DNA of 64,000 nucleotides from Pullichristensenella excrementipullorum (GTDB taxonomy: Bacteria > Bacillota > Clostridia > Christensenellales > Aristaeellaceae). The notes below the pieces were generated by a model. The model made no database searches. It worked only from the letters and a program-made list of their open reading frames with translations, and was not told the DNA's origin. The translations under genes were made by a program, and so were the position numbers. The stretch covers positions 24,251-88,250 of the forward strand of contig DVOU01000028.1 of NCBI GenBank assembly GCA_018713365.1, in the 5' to 3' direction. Positions 43,867 to 51,681 of this stretch are shown here, one piece after another (position 1 is the stretch's first letter; each line of letters starts with the position of its first letter).

Positions 43867-45246
43867 CTAAGTTTCCGGCGCTGTATCTCCATGCAGGGCG
43901 ATCTGCTCGTTGAGCAGGTCGATGTCCCCGCAGCCGTGGGTGATGACCACGTCGCCCGCCTGCCAGTGGGCGCGCAGATAGGCTTCGGCGTCGTCGAAGG
44001 TGGGGGTAAGTACCGCGTCCACGCCGCGCTCGCGCAAAGGGCCGATGAGCATCTCCGAGCGTATGTCGCCCGGGTCCTTCTCCCGCGCGGCGCAGATGTC
44101 TGTCACCAGCAGCTTGTCGGCCTTGTCAAACGTCGTCAAAAACTGGTCAAACAGCGTTTTGGTGCGCGAATAGGTGTGCGGCTGCCACACAGCCCAGAGG
44201 GTCTTGTGCGGCTCCATGGCGGCGATGTCCAGCGCCGATTTGATCTCGGCGGGGTTGTGGCCGTAGTCGGTATACACCTTCACGCCGTCGGTGACGCTGG
44301 TCAGTTCGTTGCGCCGGTGCGCGCCGCGGAAGTTGTGCAGCGCCTCGGAAACGGCCTCCATCGGCAGATCGCGCAACTGCGCCACGGCGATGGCGGCCAG
44401 CGCGTCGAGCATGTTGGCCTCCCCGGGCACGCCCAGCGAAAATTCGCCGATGGGCTCGCCCTTCCAGAGGGCGGTGAAGCGGGCGCGACCGTGTTCGTCG
44501 TAGGAAAGCCCTTCCGGTCGCAGCGTGTTTTCCCCGCCCAGCCCGTAGGTGATGTGGGGAAGGCCGCTCTGCGCGATGACGCGCTTTACGCGCACGTCGT
44601 CGCCCCAGCCGACGATGGACTTCGCCAGGCGCGCGAACTGCAAAAACGTCGCTTCGATGTCGTCTATATCCTTGTAGCAGTCCAGATGGTCCTCGTCGAT
44701 GTTGAGGATGACCGCCATGGTGGGGTAGAAGTGCAGAAAACTGCGGTTGTACTCGCAGGCCTCGAGGATGAACTCATCCCTGCCGCGCCGCGTGGAGCCG
44801 CCCAGATAGTCCAGTTCCCCGCCGATGTGTACGCTCGGGTCGCGCCCGGCGGTCAAAAACACCTGCGCCAGCATCGAGGTGGTGGTGGTCTTGCCGTGCG
44901 TGCCGCTGACGGCGATGGCGCACTTGCTGCCCTTCATCAATTGCCCGATGAGGTCGCAGCGCTCCATTTGCGGTATGCCCAGCCGCGCAGCCTCGGCGCG
45001 CTCGGGGTTGTCCGGGGCGATGGCGGCGGAATAAATGACCAGCTGCGCGCCGCGCACGTTTTCCGGCTTGTGGCCGATAAGCACCTTCACGCCATGCGCT
45101 TCCAGCGCTTCGGTTTTGTGCGAGCGGGTGCGGTCCGAGCCGGAGACCTCGTAGCCCTCGTCCTTGAGAAGGCCCGCCAGCCCCGACATGGAGCTGCCGC
45201 CCACGCCGATCATGTGTACGCGCTTCACATCGCCTATCTGCGTCAT
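43867..45246 (-). CDS. murC: UDP-N-acetylmuramate-L-alanine ligase
   Basis: 459 residues, Mur ligase. It adds L-alanine to UDP-MurNAc in the cytoplasm with ATP. The N-terminal MIGVGGSSMSGLA binds the nucleotide substrate, AVSGTHGKTTTTSM is the ATP loop, NIDEDHLDCYKD and GAHRRNE follow, and YTDYGHNPAEIK begins the C-terminal domain. A GTG three codons upstream is rejected because it overlaps the ribosome site GGAGG, which lies 8 bases before the ATG used. It is divergent from purR with no other cell-wall genes in the window. Confidence 0.95.
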   Translation of the reverse strand: MTQIGDVKRVHMIGVGGSSMSGLAGLLKDEGYEVSGSDRTRSHKTEALEAHGVKVLIGHKPENVRGAQLVIYSAAIAPDNPERAEAARLGIPQMERCDLIGQLMKGSKCAIAVSGTHGKTTTTSMLAQVFLTAGRDPSVHIGGELDYLGGSTRRGRDEFILEACEYNRSFLHFYPTMAVILNIDEDHLDCYKDIDDIEATFLQFARLAKSIVGWGDDVRVKRVIAQSGLPHITYGLGGENTLRPEGLSYDEHGRARFTALWKGEPIGEFSLGVPGEANMLDALAAIAVAQLRDLPMEAVSEALHNFRGAHRRNELTSVTDGVKVYTDYGHNPAEIKSALDIAAMEPHKTLWAVWQPHTYSRTKTLFDQFLTTFDKADKLLVTDICAAREKDPGDIRSEMLIGPLRERGVDAVLTPTFDDAEAYLRAHWQAGDVVITHGCGDIDLLNEQIALHGDTAPET

Positions 45247-45286
45247 CCCGTCCACCTCCGGCCCGCAGGGGGGCTTTGTTCACTAC

Positions 45287-45314
45287 ATTATAGACCAAAA
45301 TGCGCGCAGAGCAA
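45287..45314 (-). promoter_or_regulatory. murC promoter
   Basis: TTGCTC (45314-45309), 16 bp, TATAAT (45292-45287) on the minus strand. Confidence 0.72.
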
Positions 45315-45356
45315 AGTTAAAATTTCGGATATGGCGAAAAACCCGTACAAAAACGA

Positions 45357-45385
45357 TGGAAAAACCGCGCGATACGAACTATAAT
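45357..45385 (+). promoter_or_regulatory. purR promoter
   Basis: TGGAAA (45357-45362, weak), 17 bp, TATAAT (45380-45385). The -10 overlaps the first PurBox half site. Confidence 0.6.
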
Positions 45386-45409
45386 GGAATGCGACACGCA
45401 TGATATTCG
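45375..45409. promoter_or_regulatory. Candidate PurR operator (paired PurBoxes) of purR
   Basis: CGAA at 45375-45378 and TTCG at 45406-45409, 27 bases apart, the same spacing as the purA pair. The left box reads ATACGAACTATAA and overlaps the -10, the right box on the other strand reads TTTCCGAATATCA. This suggests PurR autoregulation. Confidence 0.6.
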
Positions 45410-45426
45410 GAAATGGAGGGCCTTTC

Positions 45427-46266
45427 GTGGACAAGATCAAGCGAAATGAACGCCTCAGCGCCATCGCGCGCCTGCTTACCGACGCGCCCAACCGCATCCA
45501 CACGCTGGGACAGTTCTGCGCGCTGTTCGACGCCGCCAAATCGACCGTCAGCGAGGATATAGACCTCGTTTCCGAGTCCTTCCGCCGCTTTGACCTCGGA
45601 AAACTGGAAACCGTGGCCGGGGCTGCCGGCGGGGCGCGCTTTCGCCCCATCGTCAGCAGGGAGCGCGCCGCGCGCGCCCTCGCACAGCTTGCCGAGCGCC
45701 TCGAGGAGCCGGGCAGGATGCTGCCGGGCGGCTTTCTCTATACCTCGGACGTCACCAGCGAGCCGGACACCGCGCAATTGATCGGCGAGATCCTGGCCAC
45801 GCAGTACTACGACCGCCAGCCGGACCTCGTGCTGACCATGGAGACCAAGGGCATCCCCATCGCCCTGATGACGGCGCGCGCGCTGGGCGTGCCGCTGGTC
45901 ATCGCCCGCCGCGACAGCCGCGCCTACGAGGGTTCGGCGGTGAAGATCAACTACGTCTCCGGCGGCGACCGCATCGAGACCATGGCCCTCGCCCGCCGCG
46001 CCGTGCGCGCCGGCCAGCGCGCCCTCATCATCGACGATTTCATGAAGGGCGGCGGCACCCTGCAGGGCATGGTGGACATGATGCGCGAATTTCAGGCCGA
46101 CGTGGTGGGCGTGGGTGTGATGATCGCCACGCGCCTGCCGGAACAGAAGCTCGTGGAGGGTGCGCGCTCGCTGCTCGTACTCGACCATTTTGACAAGGAG
46201 CGCGGCGCCGCCGTGGTGCGCCCCGCCGTGCCCTATGCCCAGCAGCAAAGGAGGGATACGCTTTGA
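45427..46266 (+). CDS. purR: Pur operon repressor
   Basis: 279 residues from a GTG with GGAGGG 6 bases ahead. An N-terminal winged helix (AIARLLTDAPNRIHTLGQFC, AKSTVSEDIDLV) is followed by a type I phosphoribosyltransferase-like domain with the PRPP loop as ALIIDDFMKGGGTLQGM. Bacillus PurR binds paired PurBoxes and is released by PRPP. Matching boxes lie upstream of this gene and purA. It is the first gene of a run with three M42 peptidases, whose stop overlaps the next start. Confidence 0.95.
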   Translation: MDKIKRNERLSAIARLLTDAPNRIHTLGQFCALFDAAKSTVSEDIDLVSESFRRFDLGKLETVAGAAGGARFRPIVSRERAARALAQLAERLEEPGRMLPGGFLYTSDVTSEPDTAQLIGEILATQYYDRQPDLVLTMETKGIPIALMTARALGVPLVIARRDSRAYEGSAVKINYVSGGDRIETMALARRAVRAGQRALIIDDFMKGGGTLQGMVDMMREFQADVVGVGVMIATRLPEQKLVEGARSLLVLDHFDKERGAAVVRPAVPYAQQQRRDTL

Positions 46267-47318
46267 ATATCGAAAACATCGCCCGGTTCATCGCCGAAGT
46301 GACGGCGCTGCCCGGCGTGCCGGGCTATGAGGCGGGCGTGAACGGCCGCATCGCCGAATGGTTCCGCCCCCTGGCCGACGAGGTGTTCACCGACGATCTG
46401 GAAAACCTCTACGCCCGCGTCGGCGCGCAGGGGAATGGCCCGCGCATTATCGTCTGCGCCCATCAGGACGAGATCGGCCTCGTCGTCAGCAAGATCGAGG
46501 ACGACGGCAGCCTGCGCATCTTCAAAAACGGCGGGGTGGACCCGCGCATCCTCCCCGGCATGGAGGTCAGCGTGCAGACGGCCTCCGGCCCCCTCTACGG
46601 CGTCATCGGCGCCAAGCCGCCGCAGTTGCTCACCGAAAAGGACCGCGAAAAGGCCCTCAAGCTCGAAGACCTCTACGTGGACGTGGGCTACGCGCCCGAG
46701 GACGTGCGCTCCCGCGTGCGCGTGGGCGACATGGTGGTCATGCTCGCGCCCTCTCTGCGCCTTGCCAACGGCTGCATGGCCGGCAAGACCATGGACGACC
46801 GCGCCAGCGTGGCGGCGATGCTCGTGGCCGCGGAACTGCTCTCGCAGCGCAGCGTCCCCGCCGAGACGTATTTTGTCTCCACCACGCAGGAGGAGATCGG
46901 CTCCGTGGGCGCGAAGTCGGCCACGTTCCGCTTGAAGCCCGACCTCGCCATCGTCATCGACGTCACCCACGGCGAAGGCCCGGGCACCGGCAAGTGGGAG
47001 GCCTATCCCGTAAACAAAGTGACCATCGCCCACGGCCCCAACATCCAGCCGAAATTGGAGAAGATCGCCGTGGAGACGGCCAAGGAGAACGGCGTGGATA
47101 CCGTCATGGAGGTCTGCACCGGCGTCACCGCCACCGACGCCTGCGAGACGCAGACCGCCGCCGGGGGCGTGCCGTCGCTGCTTCTGTCCATCCCGCTCAA
47201 ATACATGCACACCTCCGTGGAGCTTTTGAAGCTCGACACCGTGCGGGAAACGGGCCGCCTCATCGCGCTGGTGATCGAAAAGATCGCCCGGGAATGGGAG
47301 GGATTTTCATGGTTCTGA
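46263..47318 (+). CDS. M42 family aminopeptidase, first of three
   Basis: 351 residues, TTG start overlapping the purR stop, with GGAGG about 9 bases upstream. Metal-site segments of M42 (glutamyl aminopeptidase/tetrahedral aminopeptidase) enzymes are visible: VCAHQDEIGLVV (His and Asp), MDDRASVAAML (bridging Asp), TQEEIGSVGA (catalytic Glu pair), IDVTHGEGP (Asp), and YMHTSVELL (His). It trims N-terminal residues from peptides in the cytoplasm. Tandem with two paralogues. Confidence 0.9.
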   Translation: MNIENIARFIAEVTALPGVPGYEAGVNGRIAEWFRPLADEVFTDDLENLYARVGAQGNGPRIIVCAHQDEIGLVVSKIEDDGSLRIFKNGGVDPRILPGMEVSVQTASGPLYGVIGAKPPQLLTEKDREKALKLEDLYVDVGYAPEDVRSRVRVGDMVVMLAPSLRLANGCMAGKTMDDRASVAAMLVAAELLSQRSVPAETYFVSTTQEEIGSVGAKSATFRLKPDLAIVIDVTHGEGPGTGKWEAYPVNKVTIAHGPNIQPKLEKIAVETAKENGVDTVMEVCTGVTATDACETQTAAGGVPSLLLSIPLKYMHTSVELLKLDTVRETGRLIALVIEKIAREWEGFSWF

Positions 47319-48313
47319 AGGAGCTTTGCCTGCTGCGCGGCGTCAGCGGCGACGAGGGCCGCGTGCGCGATTTTATCAAAAGCCACATCGAGCGGCATGC
47401 CGACCGCATCTGGGTAGACCCCATCGGCAACCTCATGGCCTGTAAAAAGGGCACGGAGGGCAAAAAGCACGTCCTCCTCGCCGCCCACATGGACGAAGTG
47501 GGCTTCATGGTGCTGGGCATCAACGACAACGGCCTTTTGAGCTACGAGCCGGTGGGCGGCATCGACGCCCGCGTGGTCGTCTCCAAGCCCGTGCTGGTGG
47601 GGGAGAAGGAAGTGCCCGGCGTCATCGGCGCCAAGGCCATCCACCTGCAGACCCGCGCCGAGTTTGAAAAGGTTTTGAAGCATGAAGACCTCTACATCGA
47701 CATCGGCGCTTCCACGAAGGAAGAGGCGGAAAAACTGGTCAGCGTCGGCGACTACGTTTCCTTCCGCTCCGACTGGCGCGAGTTCGGCACGGGCCTTGTC
47801 AAAGCCAAGGCGCTCGACGACCGCGTGGGCTGCATGACGCTGATGAGCCTTCTGGAAAACGACTACCCCTGCGACATCACCTGCGCCTTCACCGTGCAGG
47901 AGGAGATCGGCCTGCGCGGCGCGGCCTGCGTCGGCCACAATGTCCAGGCGGACGAGGCCATCGTCCTCGAGGGCACCACCTCCAACGATCTGGGCGACGT
48001 GCCTTCCCACCTGCGCGTCTGCCGCGTGGGCGCGGGCGTGGCCATCTCCTTTATGGACAGGGCCAGCGTTTCCAGCCGCCCCGTGTGGCAGAAGCTGCGC
48101 GACGCGGCCGAGGATGAGGGCATCGCATGGCAGTTCAAGCAGTCCGTCAGCGGCGGCAACGACGCGGGGGCCATCCAGCTCTCCCGCGAGGGCGTGCCCA
48201 CGGGCGTACTCAGCGTGCCCTGCCGCAACATCCATTCCGGCGCCAGCGTGGCCGCCTTTTCCGACATCGAGGCGCAGTACCGCCTTGCCGACAGCTATCT
48301 GAGGAGGCAGTAA
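47309..48313 (+). CDS. M42 family aminopeptidase, second of three
   Basis: 334 residues. Metal ligands are in LAAHMDEVGFMV, LDDRVGCMTLM, VQEEIGLRGA, LEGTTSNDL and RNIHSGAS. Note the third metal-ligand aspartate segment reads LEGTT and differs from the IDVT of the first paralogue, so specificity or metal use may differ. GGGAGG lies before the ATG; it overlaps the first gene by 10 bases. Confidence 0.88.
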   Translation: MVLKELCLLRGVSGDEGRVRDFIKSHIERHADRIWVDPIGNLMACKKGTEGKKHVLLAAHMDEVGFMVLGINDNGLLSYEPVGGIDARVVVSKPVLVGEKEVPGVIGAKAIHLQTRAEFEKVLKHEDLYIDIGASTKEEAEKLVSVGDYVSFRSDWREFGTGLVKAKALDDRVGCMTLMSLLENDYPCDITCAFTVQEEIGLRGAACVGHNVQADEAIVLEGTTSNDLGDVPSHLRVCRVGAGVAISFMDRASVSSRPVWQKLRDAAEDEGIAWQFKQSVSGGNDAGAIQLSREGVPTGVLSVPCRNIHSGASVAAFSDIEAQYRLADSYLRRQ

Positions 48314-48314
48314 G

Positions 48315-49313
48315 ATGAAAGAGACGCTCTTTACGCTTTTGAACACCTACGGCGGCTCCGGCCGCGAGGATGCCGTCCGCGAGGCCATCGCCGAACTGGC
48401 CCGCCCGTACTGCGACGAGATGCGCACAGACGCGCTGGGCAACCTCATCTGCGTCCGCGCCGGCAAGGAGAACGGCAGGCGCATCATGGTCTGCGCGCAC
48501 ATGGACCACATCGGCTTCGTGGTGCTGGACGCCGACGAGCATGGCTTTCTGCGCGTCCACAACGCCGGCGGCATCAGCAAGCGCGCCTCTTTGAACCGCC
48601 ACGTCGTCTTCGCAAACGGCGTCAACGGCATCGTCTCCAACGAGACCGAGCGCTTCTCCGCCGACGACAACAAAATGTCCGACCTCTTTATCGACATCGG
48701 CGCCAAGGACCGCGAGGACGCCCTCAACATGGTCGCCCTCGGCGACGTGGCCGTCTACGCCCCGGACGCCTTTGAACTGGCCAACGGCATGATCGCCGCC
48801 CCCGCCATGGACGACCGCGTCGGCTGCGCCATCGCCCTGGAGGCCATGAAGGAACTGGGCGAATGCGAAAACGAAGTGGCCTTTGTCTTCAGCGTGCAGG
48901 AGGAACTTGGCCTGCGCGGCGCGCGCGCGGCGGCCTACGGCGTCGATCCGCAGATCGGCGTGGCGCTGGACGTGACCCTTTCCGGCGACACCCCCAAGGG
49001 CCCGAAGATCGCCGTCAAAGCCGGGGAAGGCCCCTGCGTCAAGGTGCGCGACAGCTCTCTGGTCTGCTCGCCGCGCGTGGTGAAGGGGCTGGAAGAGGCC
49101 GCACAGCGCGTTGGCGTCAGGACGCAGCGCGAGGTGCTTTCCGCCGGCGGCAACGACGCGGGCGCCATGCAGGGCGCGCGCGCGGGCGTGCTGGCGGGCA
49201 CCATCTCCATCGCCTGCCGCTACGTCCACTCCGCCTGCGAGACCGTTTCCCTTGCCGACTGCGAGGGCGCGAAGAAAATGCTGGTGGAATTTCTGCGCCA
49301 GAGCGGCGTATAA
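48315..49313 (+). CDS. M42 family aminopeptidase, third of three
   Basis: 332 residues. Ligand segments: VCAHMDHIGFVV, MDDRVGCAIAL, VQEELGLRGA, LDVTLSGDT and RYVHSACE. GAGGAGG precedes the ATG, 1 base after the preceding stop. The three paralogues share length and order of motifs but diverge clearly in sequence, suggesting old duplications with different peptide preferences, possibly subunits of one tetrahedral complex. Confidence 0.88.
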   Translation: MKETLFTLLNTYGGSGREDAVREAIAELARPYCDEMRTDALGNLICVRAGKENGRRIMVCAHMDHIGFVVLDADEHGFLRVHNAGGISKRASLNRHVVFANGVNGIVSNETERFSADDNKMSDLFIDIGAKDREDALNMVALGDVAVYAPDAFELANGMIAAPAMDDRVGCAIALEAMKELGECENEVAFVFSVQEELGLRGARAAAYGVDPQIGVALDVTLSGDTPKGPKIAVKAGEGPCVKVRDSSLVCSPRVVKGLEEAAQRVGVRTQREVLSAGGNDAGAMQGARAGVLAGTISIACRYVHSACETVSLADCEGAKKMLVEFLRQSGV

Positions 49314-49346
49314 GCGCGTATTTGTGGATTTTTTGTGGCGCGCCTA

Positions 49347-49375
49347 TTGCCCATTGCGGGAAAATCGGGTATAAT
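49347..49375 (+). promoter_or_regulatory. upp promoter
   Basis: TTGCCC (49347-49352), 17 bp, TATAAT (49370-49375). Confidence 0.72.
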
Positions 49376-49397
49376 GGGAAAAACAGGCGAGCCGGAT

Positions 49398-49432
49398 GCG
49401 GCGGGACGCAGCTGCTCGTCCCGCCGCCTTTT
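49398..49432 (+). terminator. Leader terminator ahead of upp
   Basis: Perfect 10-bp stem GCGGCGGGAC with GTCCCGCCGC, then CTTTTC, located between the upp promoter and its ribosome site. It is either the terminator of upstream genes placed after a promoter, or an attenuator of upp. Confidence 0.6.
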
Positions 49433-49460
49433 CATGCCCGCCGCCAAGGAGGATGTACAG

Positions 49461-50090
49461 ATGGGCAAAGTCGTCGTGGTGGACCATCCGCTGGTACAGC
49501 ACAAACTCTCTCTGATGCGCAACAAAAAATGTGGCACCAAGGACTTTCGCCAGCTCCTTGAGGAGATCGGCATGCTGATGGCCTATGAGGTCACGCGCGA
49601 TCTGCCCCTCAAGGAGATCGAGATCGAGACCCCCGTCGCCCCGTGCAAGACCCACGTGCTTGCCGGCAAAAAGCTGGGCATCGTGCCGATTTTGCGCGCG
49701 GGCCTTGGCATGGTGGACGGCGTGACCAACCTCGTGCCCGCAGCCAAGGTCGGCCATATCGGCCTCTACCGCGACCCGGAGACCCACCTGCCGGTGGAAT
49801 ACTACTGCAAGCTGCCGCCGGACGTGGGCGAGCGCGAGATGCTGGTGCTGGACCCGATGCTGGCCACGGGCGGCTCCTCCATCGCCGCCATCGACATCCT
49901 CAAAAAGCACGGCTGCAACACCATTAAGCTGGTCTGTCTGGTGGGCTGCCCGGAGGGCGTGGAGGCGCTGCAAAAGGCGCATCCCGACGTCGATCTCTAC
50001 ATCGCCGCCATCGACGACCACCTCAACGAACACAAGTACATCGTCCCCGGCCTCGGCGACGCGGGCGACCGTCTCTTCGGCACGAAATAG
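49461..50090 (+). CDS. upp: Uracil phosphoribosyltransferase
   Basis: 209 residues, standard Upp. It makes UMP from uracil and PRPP. ILRAGLGMVDG, the PRPP loop VLDPMLATGGSS, and the uracil-binding YIVPGLGDAGDR at the C-terminus are present. AAGGAGG lies 8 bases before the ATG. The promoter and a terminator-like hairpin upstream suggest regulated expression. Confidence 0.96.
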   Translation: MGKVVVVDHPLVQHKLSLMRNKKCGTKDFRQLLEEIGMLMAYEVTRDLPLKEIEIETPVAPCKTHVLAGKKLGIVPILRAGLGMVDGVTNLVPAAKVGHIGLYRDPETHLPVEYYCKLPPDVGEREMLVLDPMLATGGSSIAAIDILKKHGCNTIKLVCLVGCPEGVEALQKAHPDVDLYIAAIDDHLNEHKYIVPGLGDAGDRLFGTK

Positions 50091-50148
50091 TCCCGGCGGG
50101 TTCGCTGCGGAAACTGCGGGGCCTTGAAAAGGAGAAAGGAGAAGAAAC

Positions 50149-50493
50149 ATGGCAAGGAGAGGAGCAAGGGGCAAGGGCTGGATCCGCCTGATGCGCATCA
50201 TCGTCTGGGTGCTGGCGGTGCTGATCTTCCTCGGCGGCATCATCCTGGGCATCACGATCATGGGCGCATCGGACGCCACGCAGACGGCCACCGGCCAGCT
50301 CATGAACGACCCCAACAGCGTGACCTTCTACTTCACCGTGGCCGGCACGGGCGCGGGCATCGCCATCATGGTGGTAATGACCATCTTTGCCCTGGTGCTG
50401 CTGGCCTCGGCGAGCGTCTATCTGGACATGGCGGAAAACGTGCGCCGCATCGCCGCCAGGGCCACCCGCCGCGCGGCGGAAGAAGAAATGTGA
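50149..50493 (+). CDS. Small two-helix membrane protein
   Basis: 114 residues with a basic N-terminus (ARRGARGKG) and two membrane helices at about 17-38 and 65-92, joined by a short polar loop. The C-terminal tail is cytoplasmic and charged (ENVRRIAARATRRAAEEEM). No family recognised. AGAAAGGAG precedes the ATG. It is 58 bases after upp and ahead of a terminator. Confidence 0.65.
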   Translation: MARRGARGKGWIRLMRIIVWVLAVLIFLGGIILGITIMGASDATQTATGQLMNDPNSVTFYFTVAGTGAGIAIMVVMTIFALVLLASASVYLDMAENVRRIAARATRRAAEEEM

Positions 50494-50506
50494 TCACCTT
50501 TGCAGG

Positions 50507-50531
50507 GAGCCGGCCGCGCGCCGGCTCTTTT
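50507..50531 (+). terminator. Terminator after the small membrane protein
   Basis: GAGCCGGC with GCCGGCTC, then TTTT. Confidence 0.82.
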
Positions 50532-50559
50532 GCGCCTCAAAAGCGACAAGGAGGCTTCC

Positions 50560-51411
50560 ATGAACGACATTTCCCCCGGCCTGCGCGCGCGGGTTTTGCT
50601 GGAAAAACACGGCTTTCAGACCGCCCACGCGCTGGGGCAGAACTTTCTGCTGGATGAAAACCTGCTTTCCCACCTCATCGACCTTTCCGGCGTCACGGGG
50701 GAGGACGAGGTGCTGGAGATCGGCCCCGGCCCCGGCCTGATGACCTGCCTGCTTTCGCGCCGCGCCCGCTCCGTCACCGCCGTAGAGCTGGACAGGCGAT
50801 TGGAGCCGGTGCTTTCCGCCATGCTCGAGGGCTGCGAAAACGCCCGCGTCCTCTACGCCGACGCGCTGAAAACCGACCTTGCCGCCCTCACCGCTCCCGG
50901 CGCGCGCGTGGTGGCCAACCTGCCCTACTACATCACCGCCGACGTGGTCACGCGCCTGCTTTTGCGCGGCGCGGGCTATGAAAGCATCGCCGTGATGGTG
51001 CAGAAGGAGGCCGCTGAGCGCATGACGAGTCTGCCCGGCGACAAACAGTGGTGCCACCTCGCCGCGCTGGTGCGCTATTTCGGCGAGCCGCATATATTGG
51101 AAGAGATACCGCCCGAGGCGTTCGAGCCCAGCCCCCACGTGGTCAGCGCCTTTTTGCGCATCGACCTCTACGATGAGCGCCCCGTGCGCCCCAACGACGA
51201 AGCGCTCTTTTTGCGCGTGCTTGCCGCCGCCTTTGCCATGCGCCGCAAGACGCTGCAAAACAACCTGCGCGCCGCCTTTTCCCTCTCCGCCGAAGCCGCC
51301 GCGCAGGCCATCGAGCGCGCCGGCCTTCCCGAGCGCGTGCGCGGCGAAGCCGTGCCGCTGGAGGGCCTTGCCCGCCTCGCCGACGCGCTGGAGAGCGTGC
51401 TGAACGCATAA
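50560..51411 (+). CDS. rsmA: 16S rRNA dimethyladenosine transferase
   Basis: 283 residues (KsgA). It dimethylates two adjacent adenosines in helix 45 of 16S rRNA. HALGQNFLLDENLL is the typical start, LEIGPGPGLMTCLL binds SAM, and VVANLPYYITADVV is the NLPY catalytic motif. The C-terminal domain carries FEPSPHVVSAFL. AAGGAGG lies 6 bases before the ATG. Confidence 0.96.
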   Translation: MNDISPGLRARVLLEKHGFQTAHALGQNFLLDENLLSHLIDLSGVTGEDEVLEIGPGPGLMTCLLSRRARSVTAVELDRRLEPVLSAMLEGCENARVLYADALKTDLAALTAPGARVVANLPYYITADVVTRLLLRGAGYESIAVMVQKEAAERMTSLPGDKQWCHLAALVRYFGEPHILEEIPPEAFEPSPHVVSAFLRIDLYDERPVRPNDEALFLRVLAAAFAMRRKTLQNNLRAAFSLSAEAAAQAIERAGLPERVRGEAVPLEGLARLADALESVLNA

Positions 51412-51420
51412 ATATACGGC

Positions 51421-51455
51421 CGCGCGGTGGGACATGCGCCCGCCGCGCGCTTTTT
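51421..51455 (+). terminator. Terminator after rsmA
   Basis: GCGCGGTGGG with CCCGCCGCGC (one T-G pair), then GCTTTTTG. Confidence 0.85.
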
Positions 51456-51505
51456 GTCGCTATTCGCCCTGCCAGACAGCGCCTTAAAGCGCTGCAAAAC
51501 CGCCG

Positions 51506-51547
51506 TTTCGGGAAAATTTCCCCCTTCACGAAAAAACTTTCCCGAAA
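51506..51547. repeat. Inverted repeat upstream of glgC
   Basis: TTTCGGGAAA (51506-51515) and TTTCCCGAAA (51538-51547), a perfect 10-bp inverted repeat with a 22-base centre, about 70 bases before the glgC -10. Spacing and position suit an operator or a DNA cruciform; factor unknown. Confidence 0.5.
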
Positions 51548-51618
51548 TTTTCCATCTCATCCAAAAAAACGCCACATTTTTTTCCATTGCGCATATGGTA
51601 TTTGTTTTGATTTTGCGT

Positions 51619-51624
51619 TATAAT
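51619..51624 (+). promoter_or_regulatory. glgC -10 element
   Basis: TATAAT in an AT-rich context; the -35 is not obvious (TGGTAT at 51596-51601 with a 17-bp spacer is the best). Leader of about 55 bases. Confidence 0.5.
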
Positions 51625-51681
51625 GTTATGTGTAAGTTATTGTACTTCTTATTTCCAATATTTCATCATATAAAGGCAGGG

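Noticed and set aside
41510..43870. 786-codon plus-strand frame opposite the acyl-CoA ligase
   Set aside because: Antisense shadow of a complete ligase and regulator with known motifs.
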